Positions 1 through 11,424 of a DNA stretch of 64,000 nt are shown here, piece after piece. The stretch's first letter is position 1; every line of letters starts with the position of its first letter. Both the position numbers and the translations under genes were made by a program. The stretch is from Avena insularis (Eukaryota; Streptophyta; Magnoliopsida; Poales; Poaceae): positions 339,495,527 through 339,559,526 of the forward strand of contig CM042693.1 of the NCBI GenBank assembly GCA_023614405.1, written 5' to 3'. Under the pieces are notes generated by a model. The model was not told where the DNA came from. It did no database searches and was given only the letters and a program-made list of their open reading frames with translations.

Positions 1-958
1 TCGAGATGCAGGGAACCGCCCCTGACGCCGCTCGCCGACCGTCGCAGCGCCAGGCCACGCCGTTTCCCGCCAAAAAACACCGCGCGTCGAGGTCTCACAG
101 CCCCGTCCTGGAGGCCCTCGCGCCGGGTAGAGAATAACCGCCGCCGCCGGCGCCACACGGGCTTTGCCCGGCGGCCCACGCCGCCGGCGGCGGGAGGGGA
201 GGTGGATTGGGGGGACGTTGTGGGCGGGGGTGGGCGCCGGTCGCCCATGGGAGAGCGACGCGAAGCGGAAAGGGGTCTGTTTTTTTCACCTTTTTTAACC
301 CCAATTCGATTGAATAACCTTAATTTTAGTGTTCATAAGAATTTTAACATGTGTTTGAAAGGCACAAAAACGCGTTCCACATTATATTTATGTTTGAGGA
401 GATAAATCCAGCAAAAAATGCAATATACACCCACAGATCTCACATAATATTGGTAACCACCAGAAGATGGAATAGCATCCCCCCACACGGCTGATATCAT
501 CGATCTTGGATGAAAACTACAAGGTTGATGCTAGATTCACATCTTGAACTAGACAAAGTACTATATATTAACTTCACAGCCTTGTCCGAACACCCATTAC
601 TTGATCTCGAGCTCTTCCTTTAACTTATTCTCTTTCCAATCTCTCCCGGTTTTCTTTCTTTCTTCTCCAAAAGAGGTTAACTTGGAATTTCCGTATCTTC
701 ACACCTAGTGCAGGACCTCCTTCATTCATGTGCAAAGTCGAAAATTGCCTTAGGTCATAACCATAAATGCCGGTGGGCTTCTGCATGCCGTTGGATTGCC
801 TAAACGTTCTAAGGTTGTCCATCTCCTGACAGCCCAAACGAGGACGATATCCCAATACTATGGTGAGAACATATCCAGCTGCATGTTTGTGGTGCACCCG
901 ACCCAACCTTGTCTCCTTGTCTACAGTTTATTAAAAATAAAGAAAAAACAAATATATC
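1..958. other. Unassigned left edge, GC-rich then AT-rich
   Basis: Bases 1 to about 270 are very GC-rich with CGG/GCC runs. They look like the antisense of a GC-rich leader, such as a LINE 5' region, but no diagnostic motif was found. Bases 300-958 are AT-rich. A 93-codon minus-strand open stretch at 625-906 was examined and no protein family was recognised. No gene is called here. Confidence 0.3.
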
Positions 959-966
959 TAGATACA

Positions 967-2193
967 ACATGGAGCCCCCTCGCGTCTCCCCCTCGCGTCG
1001 CCCCCTCCTGGCGACCGAGGGGGCCAAACCCTACCCCGCCGCCACCTCCTCCCCCTCCATCCTTCTCCCTCCTCGTCTCCCCCGGAGGGCAGCCGGCCTA
1101 AGTGCGCGGCGCCGGTGATGGGGGCGGCGGGGATCTGGCCTCCCGGCCCCAACGCGGCGGTAGGGAGGAGAACGCCGGTGCTGGACGGGGCCCCCTCGCC
1201 ATCGACGTCTACGCGGCTCCGGCCGGCGGTGGCTTCGTGGCAGCTCGGATCTGGAGGCGGCGGCCTCTACCGGAGTGGGGCGGGTGGCCATCTGGTGGAG
1301 GAGGTGCCGGCGATGGATTCTGTTGGAAGACCTAGATCGGCTCTCTATCCCTAATTGCCTGCTCGATCCATTCTCCGGAAACCGGCCGGCGGTGTGGGGA
1401 TCGCTGTGTCGGATCTAATAAAGGAGGTGGTCCTTTGGTTTCTTGTCGCACGAAGACGAAGATCTGATTGATGTCTGCCCTCGTTGATCTGGTCTGGAGA
1501 GGCGGGTTTCGGAAGGCTCCGCCGGCGAACTCCCATGGGCGTATCATGCCTGGAGATTGCTGGATCGGAAGGTATTCGGTCGTGCGCACCTTGTTTCTCT
1601 GGCCGTTTGGTTTCAGCGGGAGCGTTGCGAAGCTCTGTTGTTTGTTCCCACCAAGTGCCATTCTTAGAGCCATGGTGAAGTCAGATGCAGAGAATGTCAG
1701 GAAAGTGGAAATATGAGGGTAGCGATGGTGATTTTTGTTCTTGTGGCGATGGAGAACTGGCTGTGTGATCTGGGACTCGTTACAGTGACTGTTGGTGCGG
1801 GAAGACAACACAGGGGGAGTTTCCAGTCTTATCTTGCAGGATGAAAATCCAAGGTCTGGCTTTAACTGGTTGTGCCTGGCAATGACCTTATTGAAGGCAT
1901 TGTTTTGTGAGCAAGGACTTTCTCCAGGATGAAAACCTATGATCTTTGATCGGGCAACAATGGCGCTTGGGCACTGTTTCCTTCTTGAAGGAGTTGTTAT
2001 TGGAGTGGAGGACTACTGGTGTTGTTCTGATGGTGTCAGTGTCGATTATTCTTTGTAGCGGGACTTTTCTTTTTTGTAATTGTTTTTTTCTAAGCTGTGA
2101 GCATCTGTAGGGCCGCTAGTGCATGCGTTGTTGCAGAGACTGTGTGTAATTGATATCTAGTGATATTAATATATACTCTTTTCTAAAAAAAAA
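967..2193 (+). mobile_element. Non-LTR retroposon, 1.2 kb, no reverse transcriptase
   Basis: The segment is flanked by an 8-bp direct repeat TAGATACA at 959-966 and 2194-2201 and ends in an A run (2185-2193), as expected for target-primed insertion on the plus strand. The 5' third (967-1330) is extremely GC-rich. The 3' end reads TTAATATATACTCTTTTCT before the A tail, similar in style to grass LINE tails. Short open frames at 909-1118, 1115-1354 and 1468-1716 show no endonuclease, reverse transcriptase or zinc-knuckle motif. It is therefore most likely a non-autonomous LINE-mobilised element; a processed transcript copy is the alternative. Confidence 0.55.
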
Positions 2194-2201
2194 TAGATAC
2201 A

Positions 2202-2820
2202 GCGTCTGTTTATGATGATGCATTCATCTAAAAATTGAGACATAGCTAGAGATTTAAAAGATGGCCAATCTCTATGAATATATACCACTATATAGTACAC
2301 GAGTTTTTGAATTTGGATTTATCACCCAGTTTCACAACCTTCCGGCCGATGCAACTTTGAAATAATCCAGACAATTGATTTGCATGTTAGAGGTGGTATA
2401 TGCCACTCATCAGACCAGAACTCTTTAAATCTAACGTCTGGGAATGCATGGATTTGCCACTCAGCATTCCCGCATTCCCGCGCTTGTGGACTCGCGCTGC
2501 GTTGCTAAAACTGCTAGAGGCTTCGGGATAACTCGACATTGTTCGAGCAAAATAGCTCCACCTTCTAACATCGTGTAGTCAGGAGTTTGGGGCCCCATGT
2601 GGCAAACGTCCACTCATATCTTATCTCCGTCTACTACTATCATTAAATGTGAGCATTTTACCAAGTTTAAAGTTAGACTATGCAGTAAATCATCAATCGA
2701 TCTGATCAGTTGTTGTATATGTCAAATCGTTCAATTTCTCCTACCTTACAAAATATTCTGCAGATCAACACCAACTAGAAAACTCTCTTAATTAGAAAAA
2801 GAGAACGAGAGATGACTGTA
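2202..2820. other. Intergenic, no gene seen
   Basis: AT-rich sequence without recognisable coding, terminal repeat or RNA features. A 64-codon open stretch at 2597-2791 has no recognisable similarity. Confidence 0.5.
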
Positions 2821-2859
2821 TGAGACCGTGACTCTTTTTTTGCCGGTGAGACCATGACT
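2821..2859 (-). mobile_element. Ultrashort LINE 3'-end insertion with 13-bp TSD
   Basis: A 13-bp sequence TGAGACCGTGACT (2821-2833) recurs with one mismatch as TGAGACCATGACT (2847-2859). Between them lie only 13 bases, CTTTTTTTGCCGG. On the minus strand this reads CCGGCAAAAAAAG, a 3' tail with an A run between target-site duplications. This fits a severely 5'-truncated non-LTR retrotransposition event. Confidence 0.55.
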
Positions 2860-2929
2860 AAATGTTGACTGTGTACGTAGTAGTTCCTCCTTATGTAACT
2901 ATAACTTATCCAAACTTATCCAGAATATA

Positions 2930-2990
2930 TCTTTACTATTAAAAAAAAGTTGGTGTTGGTACGTCTACTTTGACATTAAACATCCACTTT
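2930..2990 (+). other. Helitron-like 5' terminus (candidate)
   Basis: The sequence begins TCTTTACTATTAAAA directly after an A, matching the plant Helitron 5' pattern TC...CTACTATTAAA and the A|T insertion rule. No CTRR 3' end with an adjacent hairpin was found downstream before the LTR remnant at about 6080. It is therefore a truncated element or a chance match. Confidence 0.35.
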
Positions 2991-3099
2991 GACAACAAAC
3001 ATTGAAAGAATCGTAGCCGTCCAATCCTCTTACCGGTGGATGAGATCTCCCGCATCTATGATAGCCAAAACTGTCTACATCGTCCTATCTTCCACCCCG

Positions 3100-3480
3100 C
3101 AGGAACAAATCTCGCCGCCAATTCAGCTCCTCCCCTCGTCAAGCCATGGACCTCTCGCGATCCCCTTCTGCCCTCACCGCTTTGACCGAGCCAGGAGGAG
3201 ACAAATCCCAACCGCCTCTTCCTCTAGGATCGCTCTCGCCACCCACCTCACGCGCGTTGTCGTCGTGGCCGACGAAGAGGCCCGCCATGGCCGGTGCCAC
3301 GGGGGAGCTGCAGCCGAGGAGGAGGACGGCGGCGATTAGGTACAAGCAGGGACGCGATGCGAACCTGGCGGCTACGCGATGGAGGAGGCTGGGCAGGGCG
3401 TAGGAGTGCGTGAAGGCCCATCGTGATGCGGAGCAGGCAGCCGGCGGGCAGGATTTGGTGGGAATGGGTCAAGGGAAAAT
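3100..3480 (+). other. GC-rich open region of unknown origin
   Basis: This GC-rich island follows the Helitron-like start. An open frame from ATG 3146 runs 85 codons to 3403, and another covers 2989-3339. Composition is rich in Ser, Pro, Arg and Ala and no domain is recognisable. Helitrons often carry captured gene pieces, so a captured 5' exon is possible, but nothing here proves coding. Confidence 0.2.
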
Positions 3481-5290
3481 GAGTGAGGATGAAGATAGAG
3501 GAGGGGCAGCGACTTCTTCGTCCAATTCAGTATGATGAACTGTTCAGCTATTCCCCTTTTTATCACTTTTGAGATTCAGAAGTGTGTATCAATGAAGATA
3601 CCATATGCCAATTATTACGCAGAGTACCAATTTTTCTAGATGGATCTCCGTTTTTGTCAGCTTTACTTTCGTGGATTACTATTTCTGCAACTCCATAACG
3701 AGCTGAACTTTTGTTTCTCTTTTCACATAGGTATCCATCCGAAGTTATTTTCTGCTGATGGTTATATTGTCTACTCTGTGCAGTTTGTGCATCTTCATTT
3801 TCAAAGTCGGCTTCAGACCATGGGTTGCTTGTGGCAAATGGAACATACGCGCTTACTGTCGGCAAATGTGTACAGTGCACTTGCGTGCCAAGAAATCTCA
3901 AGGAAAATTCAGCTTACCTTCTAAGTTCGCAAAGCAGCATTACTGCTGAAATATATTGTAATTCATAACCTTGCCTTTTGTTCTGTGTCAGCTTGTACTA
4001 CACATCAGGATCATGCCCAAGCACACAGTGCAGCAACAACTATGTGTTGCTTGGAAATGCGAGCACCCACGCCACAAGTGCACGCTGCAATGTTTTAGTC
4101 TTGTCAGTTCAATGGAACTTGTGTATAGACAAGTATGGCGGTGTCAAACCAAAAAGAGAATGTAGTCTACAATTCTAATAAGTTCGGGGTTTAGATGACG
4201 GTGTTTGTGGTGAAGAACATTTCTTTTCTCAAATAGCCCTAGCAGGCCAGCTGTATACATGTACTAAATTCTCTAAAAAACTGCGAGTATATATTTTTTC
4301 GGTGAGATTGCAGAAAAACGGAAGAGGATAGTGGATCCTTGGATCTGATTAATCCCATTTGTCCAAGGCCATGGACACTTGGCGTCCTCGGTGCATGGTT
4401 CCTGGAGATGCTTCTTCGTGGAGAAGCCCATCCACCGATAGATAGCGTATCCCACCACTTTCACACCTCTACAATGCTCATGCAGCTCAACAAGGTTTGT
4501 CACTTCCCTCTCATATCCATAATCCGTGAAATTGCTTATATTTGATTTGACTGTATTGAATATGTGCAATTCATATGTCTTTTTCAAATTGTAAATAGGC
4601 TATCATCATGTAATGTAAGCAATTGATGTACACGTGTACATGCATGCTTTGCCCTCTTAAATAAATACGATTGGCCAAACCTAATTGTTACTACTAATTG
4701 TTCATCGCAATGTAGTCTAGGGTAGATTTTTATACATAGAATTTGGATGAAACATGTGCCTAGGCCTTGTCGTATGATACATTTGAAACAAAGTAATGGT
4801 CACTACTTGTTCCTTTTGTGCAAAGTATCGGCTAAACCCTCTAGATTTCTAGCTGATATATGACATAAGCCAATCACACTACCCAGAAAAGTGTCGTCAT
4901 CCAAAATCGATATATGATGCTTGTGAGCTTATGGATGCTAGAGCACCAGTAAGTTCCATTGTGTGTAACTAGGACAGATCTAATATTATTACATAGCGAG
5001 CAAAATCTAACCATGGAAGTTTGGGTACAAGATTTATAGGCTGCCATAAAATATATTTATGATATCTATCTTGGTATTGTACTTTGCTTGGCTCCTTTAT
5101 AATCTATAAAAAGGGACTTTCCACACCTTTGGCAAACCTGAAGAGTTACTACTAAGCCAGTAAGAGTAATACTAGCTTATTAAGAGTCTCTAAGAGGTCA
5201 AAAAACAAATCAAATGTTGATAGGCATACTTGAATCACCTAAATTTTCTAGGTCTATTTTTGGTTACCTTTTCACATATGTTGCTGCTTT
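3481..5290. other. Intergenic, no gene recognised
   Basis: Mostly AT-rich. Open stretches of 62-104 codons (for example 3640-3924 plus and 4273-4587 minus) lack recognisable domains and were not called. No terminal inverted repeats or LTR boundaries were seen. Confidence 0.45.
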
Positions 5291-5331
5291 TGTTTACTAT
5301 AGTACTTTTTTTGCAGGTGTTTACTATACTA
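5291..5331 (-). mobile_element. Second ultrashort LINE 3'-end insertion with 14-bp TSD
   Basis: TGTTTACTATAGTA (5291-5304) recurs with one mismatch as TGTTTACTATACTA (5318-5331), flanking just 13 bases, CTTTTTTTGCAGG. The insert differs by a single base from the one at 2834-2846. Minus-strand reading gives CCTGCAAAAAAAG, again an A-tailed 3' end. Confidence 0.55.
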
Positions 5332-6079
5332 AGTTACATGAAGAAACCACCAGCTTTACTTTGGACATATGATTTCTTTGCTCGGTGGAAGTCCAAATTC
5401 TGCTTTTCTGTTCTACTGTGTCCATAATTGGAGCATAAATTTGAATTTCCTTAGGACTTTACATTCTTATATTATTTTGTCAGACTGAGCAGTAGCTAAT
5501 ATAGTAAATTCAATTCTGGTTTTTTTATATACACATCAGGATGTAAATGATGAGCTTTCCATCTGACACTTTCTCTTGCATATGTTGACATAGAACAGGA
5601 CATAGTGGATCTCCACAAAAAGCTTTCCCAGAATTCAAAGAATCTGCAGGGACACGAGGCAAGGATGTGACCGACAATCAAGGTCTCAAATACCATTATG
5701 TTTTCCTCAAACTGTTGTGCAACACGTGTTAGTGCATATGGTTAGTACTTATGTGCATACAAATTTTAGATGTGCGGAACATCCACAACCACAAGAGAAG
5801 GGGAGTACGTTGTGTCGACCGCGGAGAAGAGGAGTAGAAGAGCAGGAAGGAGAAGGGAAGGAGGGGGAGGGAGAGGGGCTGGCTGGTTAGCTATTGAAGT
5901 CAGCATTGATTTCGGCACAAACAACAAAGTGACGATGGTAAATAACATCGAGGACGTTCCAGGTGCTTGACAGGTAATGAGTATCCCAGATTATTGCACT
6001 AGATTTCAGTTACTATTTAAGTTCCATAAAAGGAGGTTCCATAAAAGGAGGGAGTCAAGGGAGCGACGGGAAGCATGAT
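5332..6079. other. Intergenic, no gene recognised
   Basis: AT-rich with a short GC-rich patch at 5800-5880 carrying a 66-codon open frame (5770-5970) of unknown identity. A perfect 15-bp tandem duplication occurs at 6021-6050. Confidence 0.4.
6021..6050. repeat. Perfect 15-bp tandem duplication
   Basis: GTTCCATAAAAGGAG occurs at 6021-6035 and immediately again at 6036-6050. It is probably replication slippage. Confidence 0.8.
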
Positions 6080-7541
6080 TGATTGGTACATTATATCATG
6101 GGGAAAACCAGAAGTATCTTAATAAGCTTTTTGACACAGTTCAACACTCAATTAATTATGTTTTCTTGTTTGAAAAGCTAATTGGAATGTCATCCAATTA
6201 GCTTGAAAGCATGTGACTAGCTCACAAGGGATCACATATCATGGGAACGAGAAAAGAGTACTTATCAGTAACGAGGTTGAACTAGGTATGCAGAGATAGC
6301 GACAATCAAAACCTCGGATAAGTAAACTATCGTGAGACAAAGGGAAATTGGTATCATATGTAAGTGGTTCATTCGATCGCAAAGTAATCATAGAAATATG
6401 TGGGAGCCATATGAATTTCCAGATTCCTCTATTGGTTATTGATCGGAGAAGTGTCTCGTTCATGTCCGCATAATTCACAAACCGTAGGGAGACACACTTA
6501 AGGATTCGATGTTGTTTAGTAGATATGGAATGTTAGTAGGGATACCGAATGTTGTTCGGAGTCTCAGATGGGATCCGGAATATCATGAGGAGATCCGGAA
6601 TGGTCCGGAGAATAAGATTCATATAAGGAATGTCCGATTCCGGAGTTCGGGTATGATTTCGATGTTTTCATCGGAGAGGTTCTAGAAGGTTCTAGAAGGT
6701 TCACTAGTCCGGAAGGGGAATGGTCCATGAATGTGTCATGGGTAAGTTCAATGATTGGATCATATCCTAGGTCACTTGGTGTGAGCATTTGTGAGAGAGA
6801 ATTAAAGCTCTAAATTGAAAGTCAAACGGGAGTTTGAAAAGTCAAACTAGAACAATGGTTTCCTAGTGGAAGAAGGAATGAGTGCTTCTCTCAATCCAAC
6901 TTGGGTTTGGGTTTGGATTCAAACCCACCCCTCCCAAGGCTGCCTCCTCTCATAAATAGAGGGGGAGGGATGCCCCAAAACACCAAGCCCGCGCAGCCTA
7001 GCCGCCGTCGCGCCTTGCCGCTGCCGCGCTGCTGCCCTGCGCCGCCACCGGTCCGTCGCCGCCGGTTAGTCACCACCGAACTAGCCGCCACCGAAACCTC
7101 CTCCTCCTCCCGGTCTTCTAAACCCTAGATCACCGGGAAACCCTAGATCCACCATAACTCGCACCGGCTTAGGCGAAGCCCTGCGGGATCTTCCATATAC
7201 TTCCGACACCATGTCGTCGTGCTGCCAGAAGCACGAGGGGAGAACTACAACCTCCGCTGCCTGCTGGAACAAGGGATAGGAAGGTCTTCATCGAGTACCG
7301 AACGTGTAACCGACTGTGGAAGCGCTGCCGGAACGCAACGCCGGAAGGATCGTCTACGCGATCTTGAGATCGGCAAGTGTACGACTACATCACCCACGAG
7401 AATCTACTCTCGTTAACCGCTTTGGAATATTCGAGGGTGAGTGCTTATGTCGACTCGTTGCTACAATCTAGTAGATAGATCTTGGCTTGTTTGTGTGCAT
7501 GCGGTAGAATTTTTTTGTTTTCCATGCTACGAACCCCTACA
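6080..7541 (+). mobile_element. LTR remnant resembling Angela/BARE/WIS group (copia)
   Basis: The segment shares the layout of Triticeae Angela/BARE/WIS LTRs. There is a 'cttatcagtaacgaggttga' block near 6260 and an 'accgaatgttgttcggagt' block near 6545. A CATAAATAG promoter-like box at 6951-6959 precedes a GC-rich leader. The 3' end reads TTTTTTTGTTTTCCATGCTACG followed by CCCCTACA, ending at 7541. The expected TG start and 5' third are not present, so the left boundary is approximate. No primer-binding site follows 7541, so this is a 3' LTR or solo-LTR remnant. The sequence is clearly diverged from the Triticeae consensus I remember. Confidence 0.5.
6951..6960 (+). promoter_or_regulatory. 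TATA-like box of the LTR remnant
   Basis: CATAAATAGA sits just upstream of the GC-rich leader of the Angela/BARE-like LTR piece, at the position where these LTRs carry their promoter. Confidence 0.4.
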
Positions 7542-8265
7542 CTAACTACATTTCTTCACTTTCAACATCTTCATCTCTTTTTGATCCCTGCAAAATGAAA
7601 ACAATAGACTAACAAAAGTAAAAGAATAAGGGGTTAGTTTGTTAATTGTACTCTCAGATTTAGCATACTAATGATATGCTTAAGCTCATCATGGAGTGTT
7701 AGAAATAGAACAAGTGTAGGATCTGTTCTTTTATATCAAATGACCTCAGCACAACATCAGGGGTCTAAAAGGGGCAAGTTTCACCTTGGTAAAATAGTAA
7801 AAGAGTCCATTCCATTTGGGCAACCCAAAAATAAATCCAAACTAGAGATAATACCAAACCAGCCGAGCACAATCAAAGCACAAAGATCTGGACAGGGGGA
7901 GGTATCAGGACCAGCAACACACAAACAAGCATCTCACACATGCATGCATGCATATGTGCTGTCAACACCACAAGGCAACAACAAGTAGAGGAAAAGCACC
8001 AGAAGTAGTAGAACTACTACTATCTTCTCTCTTCACATCCACAACCAGACCCAACATCACACCTCTATTTTTATCCGAAGCCCACACATAAACAACCACA
8101 AGATCACCAATCTAGAGCAAACCATCACACCTTAGCTCTGGTTGCTCCCAGGAGCCATCCTTGAGCTAGGACAAGGGGAAATCAAGGCCAGATGTACCAA
8201 GGCAAGAATAATATCCAGCAGAATGGACATGAATCAATCAAGATCCATCACAAGGGCAAGACAAC
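7542..8265. other. Left flank of the host LTR-like sequence
   Basis: No coding signal is recognisable. The last five bases, ACAAC (8261-8265), are duplicated at 40618-40622, so this sequence was originally contiguous with 40623 onward before the copia-like element landed. Confidence 0.4.
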
Positions 8266-9523
8266 TGAAAGGATACGGATGTCGCATAGAGGGGGGTGAA
8301 TAGGCGATTAAACTTTTCCTATAGTGGCTCAACAAAGGCGGAATAAAACTAGTGTTTACTTTGTAAACACAACCTAGAAACAACTAAGGTTCACCTATGT
8401 GCACCAACAACTTATGCTAAGCAATACAAGCAACAAAGTGATAGCAAGATACTCCCTCTGTTTCAAATTACTCCGCGCGCACTCTTATCTAGGTGGGCTA
8501 GTTCTTCCTCATTTTTTATCCAAAAAAATCCTAGAATTTTTGAACTAGATAGTATGAAATGTGTACTAGCTATTTCAAAAATCTCGGGAATTTTTTGAAC
8601 GAAAAATAAAAGAATACTAGCCCACCTAAATAAGCGTGCGTGTGGAGTAATTTGAAACAGAGGGAGTATATATTACTTCAAGCACGAAGGCTATCACAAT
8701 GTAAAGTGCATAAGTAAAGAGCTCGGGTATAGAGATAACCGAGGCACGCGGGGACAACGATATTTTACTGAGTTCCTCCCAACATGGAGTACGTCTCGTT
8801 TGGAGAGGGGGTGGTATCAAACCACCAATGCCACAAAAGGCCTCCCTTATTCTCCGGTGAATCTCACCCCAACAGGATCGATCCATGCTTCCACTATCGG
8901 TGCACTTGCCGGTGGCAACCGAAACCTCTCACAAGGTTGGGGCACTTCTCCACAACTTAATTGGAGGCTCCCAACAAACACCACAAAAGGCCTCAACAAA
9001 TCCCACCAAGGCCACAAAACCGTCTAGGGTTCCAAGAACCCAAGAGGGACAAGCTCCAAAGAGTAACTCAAACCAAATCCTCCGAGGAGAACACAAACCG
9101 ATGCACCGAATGCAAATGGCAAGAACACCATAAATATGCTCAAATCCCTCACTCTCAAGTTCCAACAAAGCTACTAAAGCTATTGGGGGAACAAGAGAGG
9201 AGGAATCAAAGAGAGACACAAAATCCCCCAAAATCTAGATCCCCAAAGATACACTCACAAAGAGATGAATCGGTTAGGTCAAAACATAGATCTAGATCAC
9301 CTCCAACTACCCCTCAAATATATGCAAGAATCAATGGAGGGGTGAGTATAAATCAAGCTCAAAGAGTAAGGCAAATGGGGGCAAAGCTTAGACAAAAGGA
9401 GGAGGAAAAAGCAACCCTAAAATACAAAGGGGCAAAGCTATTTAAAGAGACGGGCAGATTCTGCCCGTTGGGGAAATTTTTCTGAATGGTCCGGTAGTAT
9501 CGGATTTAACCAGTAGTACCGCC
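8266..9523 (-). repeat. 3' LTR of the copia-like element, first segment
   Basis: Matches 38261-39313 of the intact LTR apart from the MITE at 8452-8666. It is cut at 9523 by the gypsy insertion; the LTR continues at 16615 and then at 31985. Confidence 0.8.
8452..8666. mobile_element. Stowaway MITE, 215 bp
   Basis: Terminal inverted repeats begin CTCCCTCTGTTTCAAATTAC and extend inward for tens of bases through a GGTGGGCTAGT block. The target duplication is TA (8450-8451 and 8667-8668). The paralogous LTR at about 38440-38455 reads GCAAGATATATATTAC, an exact empty site, so the insertion boundaries are certain. No transposase is encoded; mobilisation would need a Mariner-type enzyme. Confidence 0.93.
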
Positions 9524-10005
9524 TGTCATGGGAATGACCACGGCAGATCCTGCAATCGGCAGCGAGTAGTAGAACATGGGGCAAGGGCGGCCAGCCATCT
9601 GCGGTGCGAGATAAGGGCGGAGACACAGGGTTTTACCCAGGTTAGGCCCCCCGGAGGGTAAAGACCTACCCCTACTAGATTGTATTATGATGGAAGTACA
9701 ATGGGGCGAGCTCGGTAGCTAGGCAGCGAGTCGCTTGGGTGGATGATGGAAGGTAACTTCTACACGCCCTCTCAGGAGGTTTATATAGACTCACCCCCCT
9801 TAGGGTTTACAGATCTCAACCGAATCAGTTAAGGTTTCGGCTATCATTTAACCTAATCCGACTGGGCCTATCTACTCTCCTGGGCCTTCAGCTTCCAGTC
9901 GCTTGAATCTACGCTAGGCCTTGATCCAGTCGCCGTCCTGCAAACCCACTCGCCAGTTCCTGGGCCGGTCGGATCGGGTATACCCCGGTAGGCATATCCC
10001 CATCA
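9524..10005 (-). repeat. 3' LTR of the gypsy element
   Basis: 482 bp starting TGTCATGGGAATGACC and ending TATCCCCATCA in plus orientation. It matches 16119-16609 with about ten differences in the first 160 bases, counted by eye. Confidence 0.85.
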
Positions 10006-10018
10006 GTAGTCCCCGAGG
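10006..10018 (-). other. Polypurine tract of the gypsy element
   Basis: The minus strand reads GCCTCGGGGACTAC immediately before the 3' LTR. The core CTCGGGGACT recurs inside the element (see the repeats at 12661-12902). Confidence 0.6.
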
Positions 10019-10338
10019 CCATCGTTGATTGGTCGCAGGTGTTCGTTGGCAGTCGGAGTATACGGGTCTAATGCGGGCGCCCAGTCGAATCGGCGGCGGA
10101 CTCCTGTATAAAGGAAAAACCAGTTATTCTAGTCGCAATGACAGCGGCCAGTTGGATCGCAGCTCGGCGAACGGGTCGGCGAATGTTCAGTCACTGTTGT
10201 AGTGATCGGGTCGGCGAGTCGAATGGATGAAGTTGGACCGTCAGATGAGGTCAAAACTAGCCGTTGGGGTAATCCAATGGTAACTTCGGCGTAATCACCG
10301 CGTAGTATCGGCTCCCGAAATTGGCGGGTAACAACCGC

Positions 10339-10347
10339 TATATAAGG
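10339..10347 (+). promoter_or_regulatory. TATA box of the antisense gene
   Basis: TATATAAGG lies 124 bp upstream of the ATG at 10471, a normal plant spacing for core promoter plus short leader. It is inside the retrotransposon and points opposite to gag-pol, so it would drive the antisense gene independently of the LTR. Confidence 0.55.
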
Positions 10348-11342
10348 GAAATGACAGGCGATCGGGAAAACACTCCTTCGTCCTTCCTCCGACTTCACCC
10401 ATCTCCGTTTTCAGCTGCTTCGCGATCCAATCGATCCAGAAAGCCTCGACCTCCGCGAACCTTTCAGCCAATGGCCCCCTCCACCGAACCATGGAGCAGG
10501 TCCAAGTGCACCAGGGCGCTACTGGCATCCTTCGAGGAGGCCGGGATCCTGCGTGCCGGCAGATGGCGCATCCCCGCGGCCGGAGAGGTGACTCCGGACC
10601 CGCACGTGGGAGAATTTATTTGCTTCACCAGTCACCTGGAGCGGGGGCTGGGATTTCCCACGTGTCTCTTCTTCCGGCGCTTCTGCGCCTTCTACAGGAT
10701 CCAGCCGTCGAACCTGGGCCCGCACAGCATCGAGAAGCTCGCCATTTTCGTGGTGTTCTGCGAGTGCTATCTGGGCTGCAGGCCCTACTTCCCCCTGTGG
10801 CAAGATCTGTTCCATGGGAGGATCAGTCGCGAAGAATCAGGCGGCCCAATGCTGGCGGCGGGTGGCCTGACGTTTCAGTTGAAGTCGAAGGCTTCCTTCT
10901 TCGACCTGATGCTGCCCGCCAAGGCGGCGAGCGAGTGGAAGAAGTCCTGGTTCTACATCACCGAGGCAACTCCAGACGGTGAGGTGGCGATCCCAAGGTA
11001 TTCCGTCGACCGTCCCGAGCCGCGCTGACTCCAGGTTGGCAAGCTCCCACTAGACCAACGGATGGTTGTGGACAAGATGCTCCAAACCATCCGCAGCCTG
11101 AAGAAGAAGGGCCTCGAGACCATCAACTTGTACAACTGCTGGTTCGGACGGCGACTCGTTCCCCTAGCCCGCCGCGACCATTATATGTACGAGTACACGG
11201 GCATGGAAGACTCGACGAAATCCTGCCTCGCCGAGTGGAAACTCGAAGACTACGTCCTGGCGTTGAAGAAGATCACCCAGGCAGCATATCTAGATGCGAA
11301 GGCTGGGGTCGCCCCTACACCGCGAAGCACCCAACTCCGACG

Positions 11343-11424
11343 GTAAGTCGTTGTTTTCACTATCATTCGCAGTCGCAGTTGATGCTTTCGCGGTTATATT
11401 GATATTCTCTCGTTCCTGATGCAG
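11343..11424 (+). other. Intron of the antisense gene
   Basis: Donor GGTAAGTCG and acceptor CTGATGCAG bound an 82-bp AT-richer stretch between GC-rich coding exons. The consensus quality is high, and the location at the end of the PF04195-like domain supports a genuine spliced plus-strand transcript. Confidence 0.6.

Noticed and set aside
625..906. 93-codon minus-strand protein
   Set aside because: No start context, promoter or recognisable family; such open stretches are expected by chance in this composition.
8800..9485. Plus-strand ORFs up to 174 codons
   Set aside because: The same frames occur at 38578-39060 in the partner LTR; they are LTR sequence, have no domain, and are antisense to the element.
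10321..11346. Host protein-coding gene on the plus strand
   Set aside because: It lies between the LTRs of the gypsy element, carries an in-frame stop and encodes a domain typical of retrotransposon-associated ORFs.
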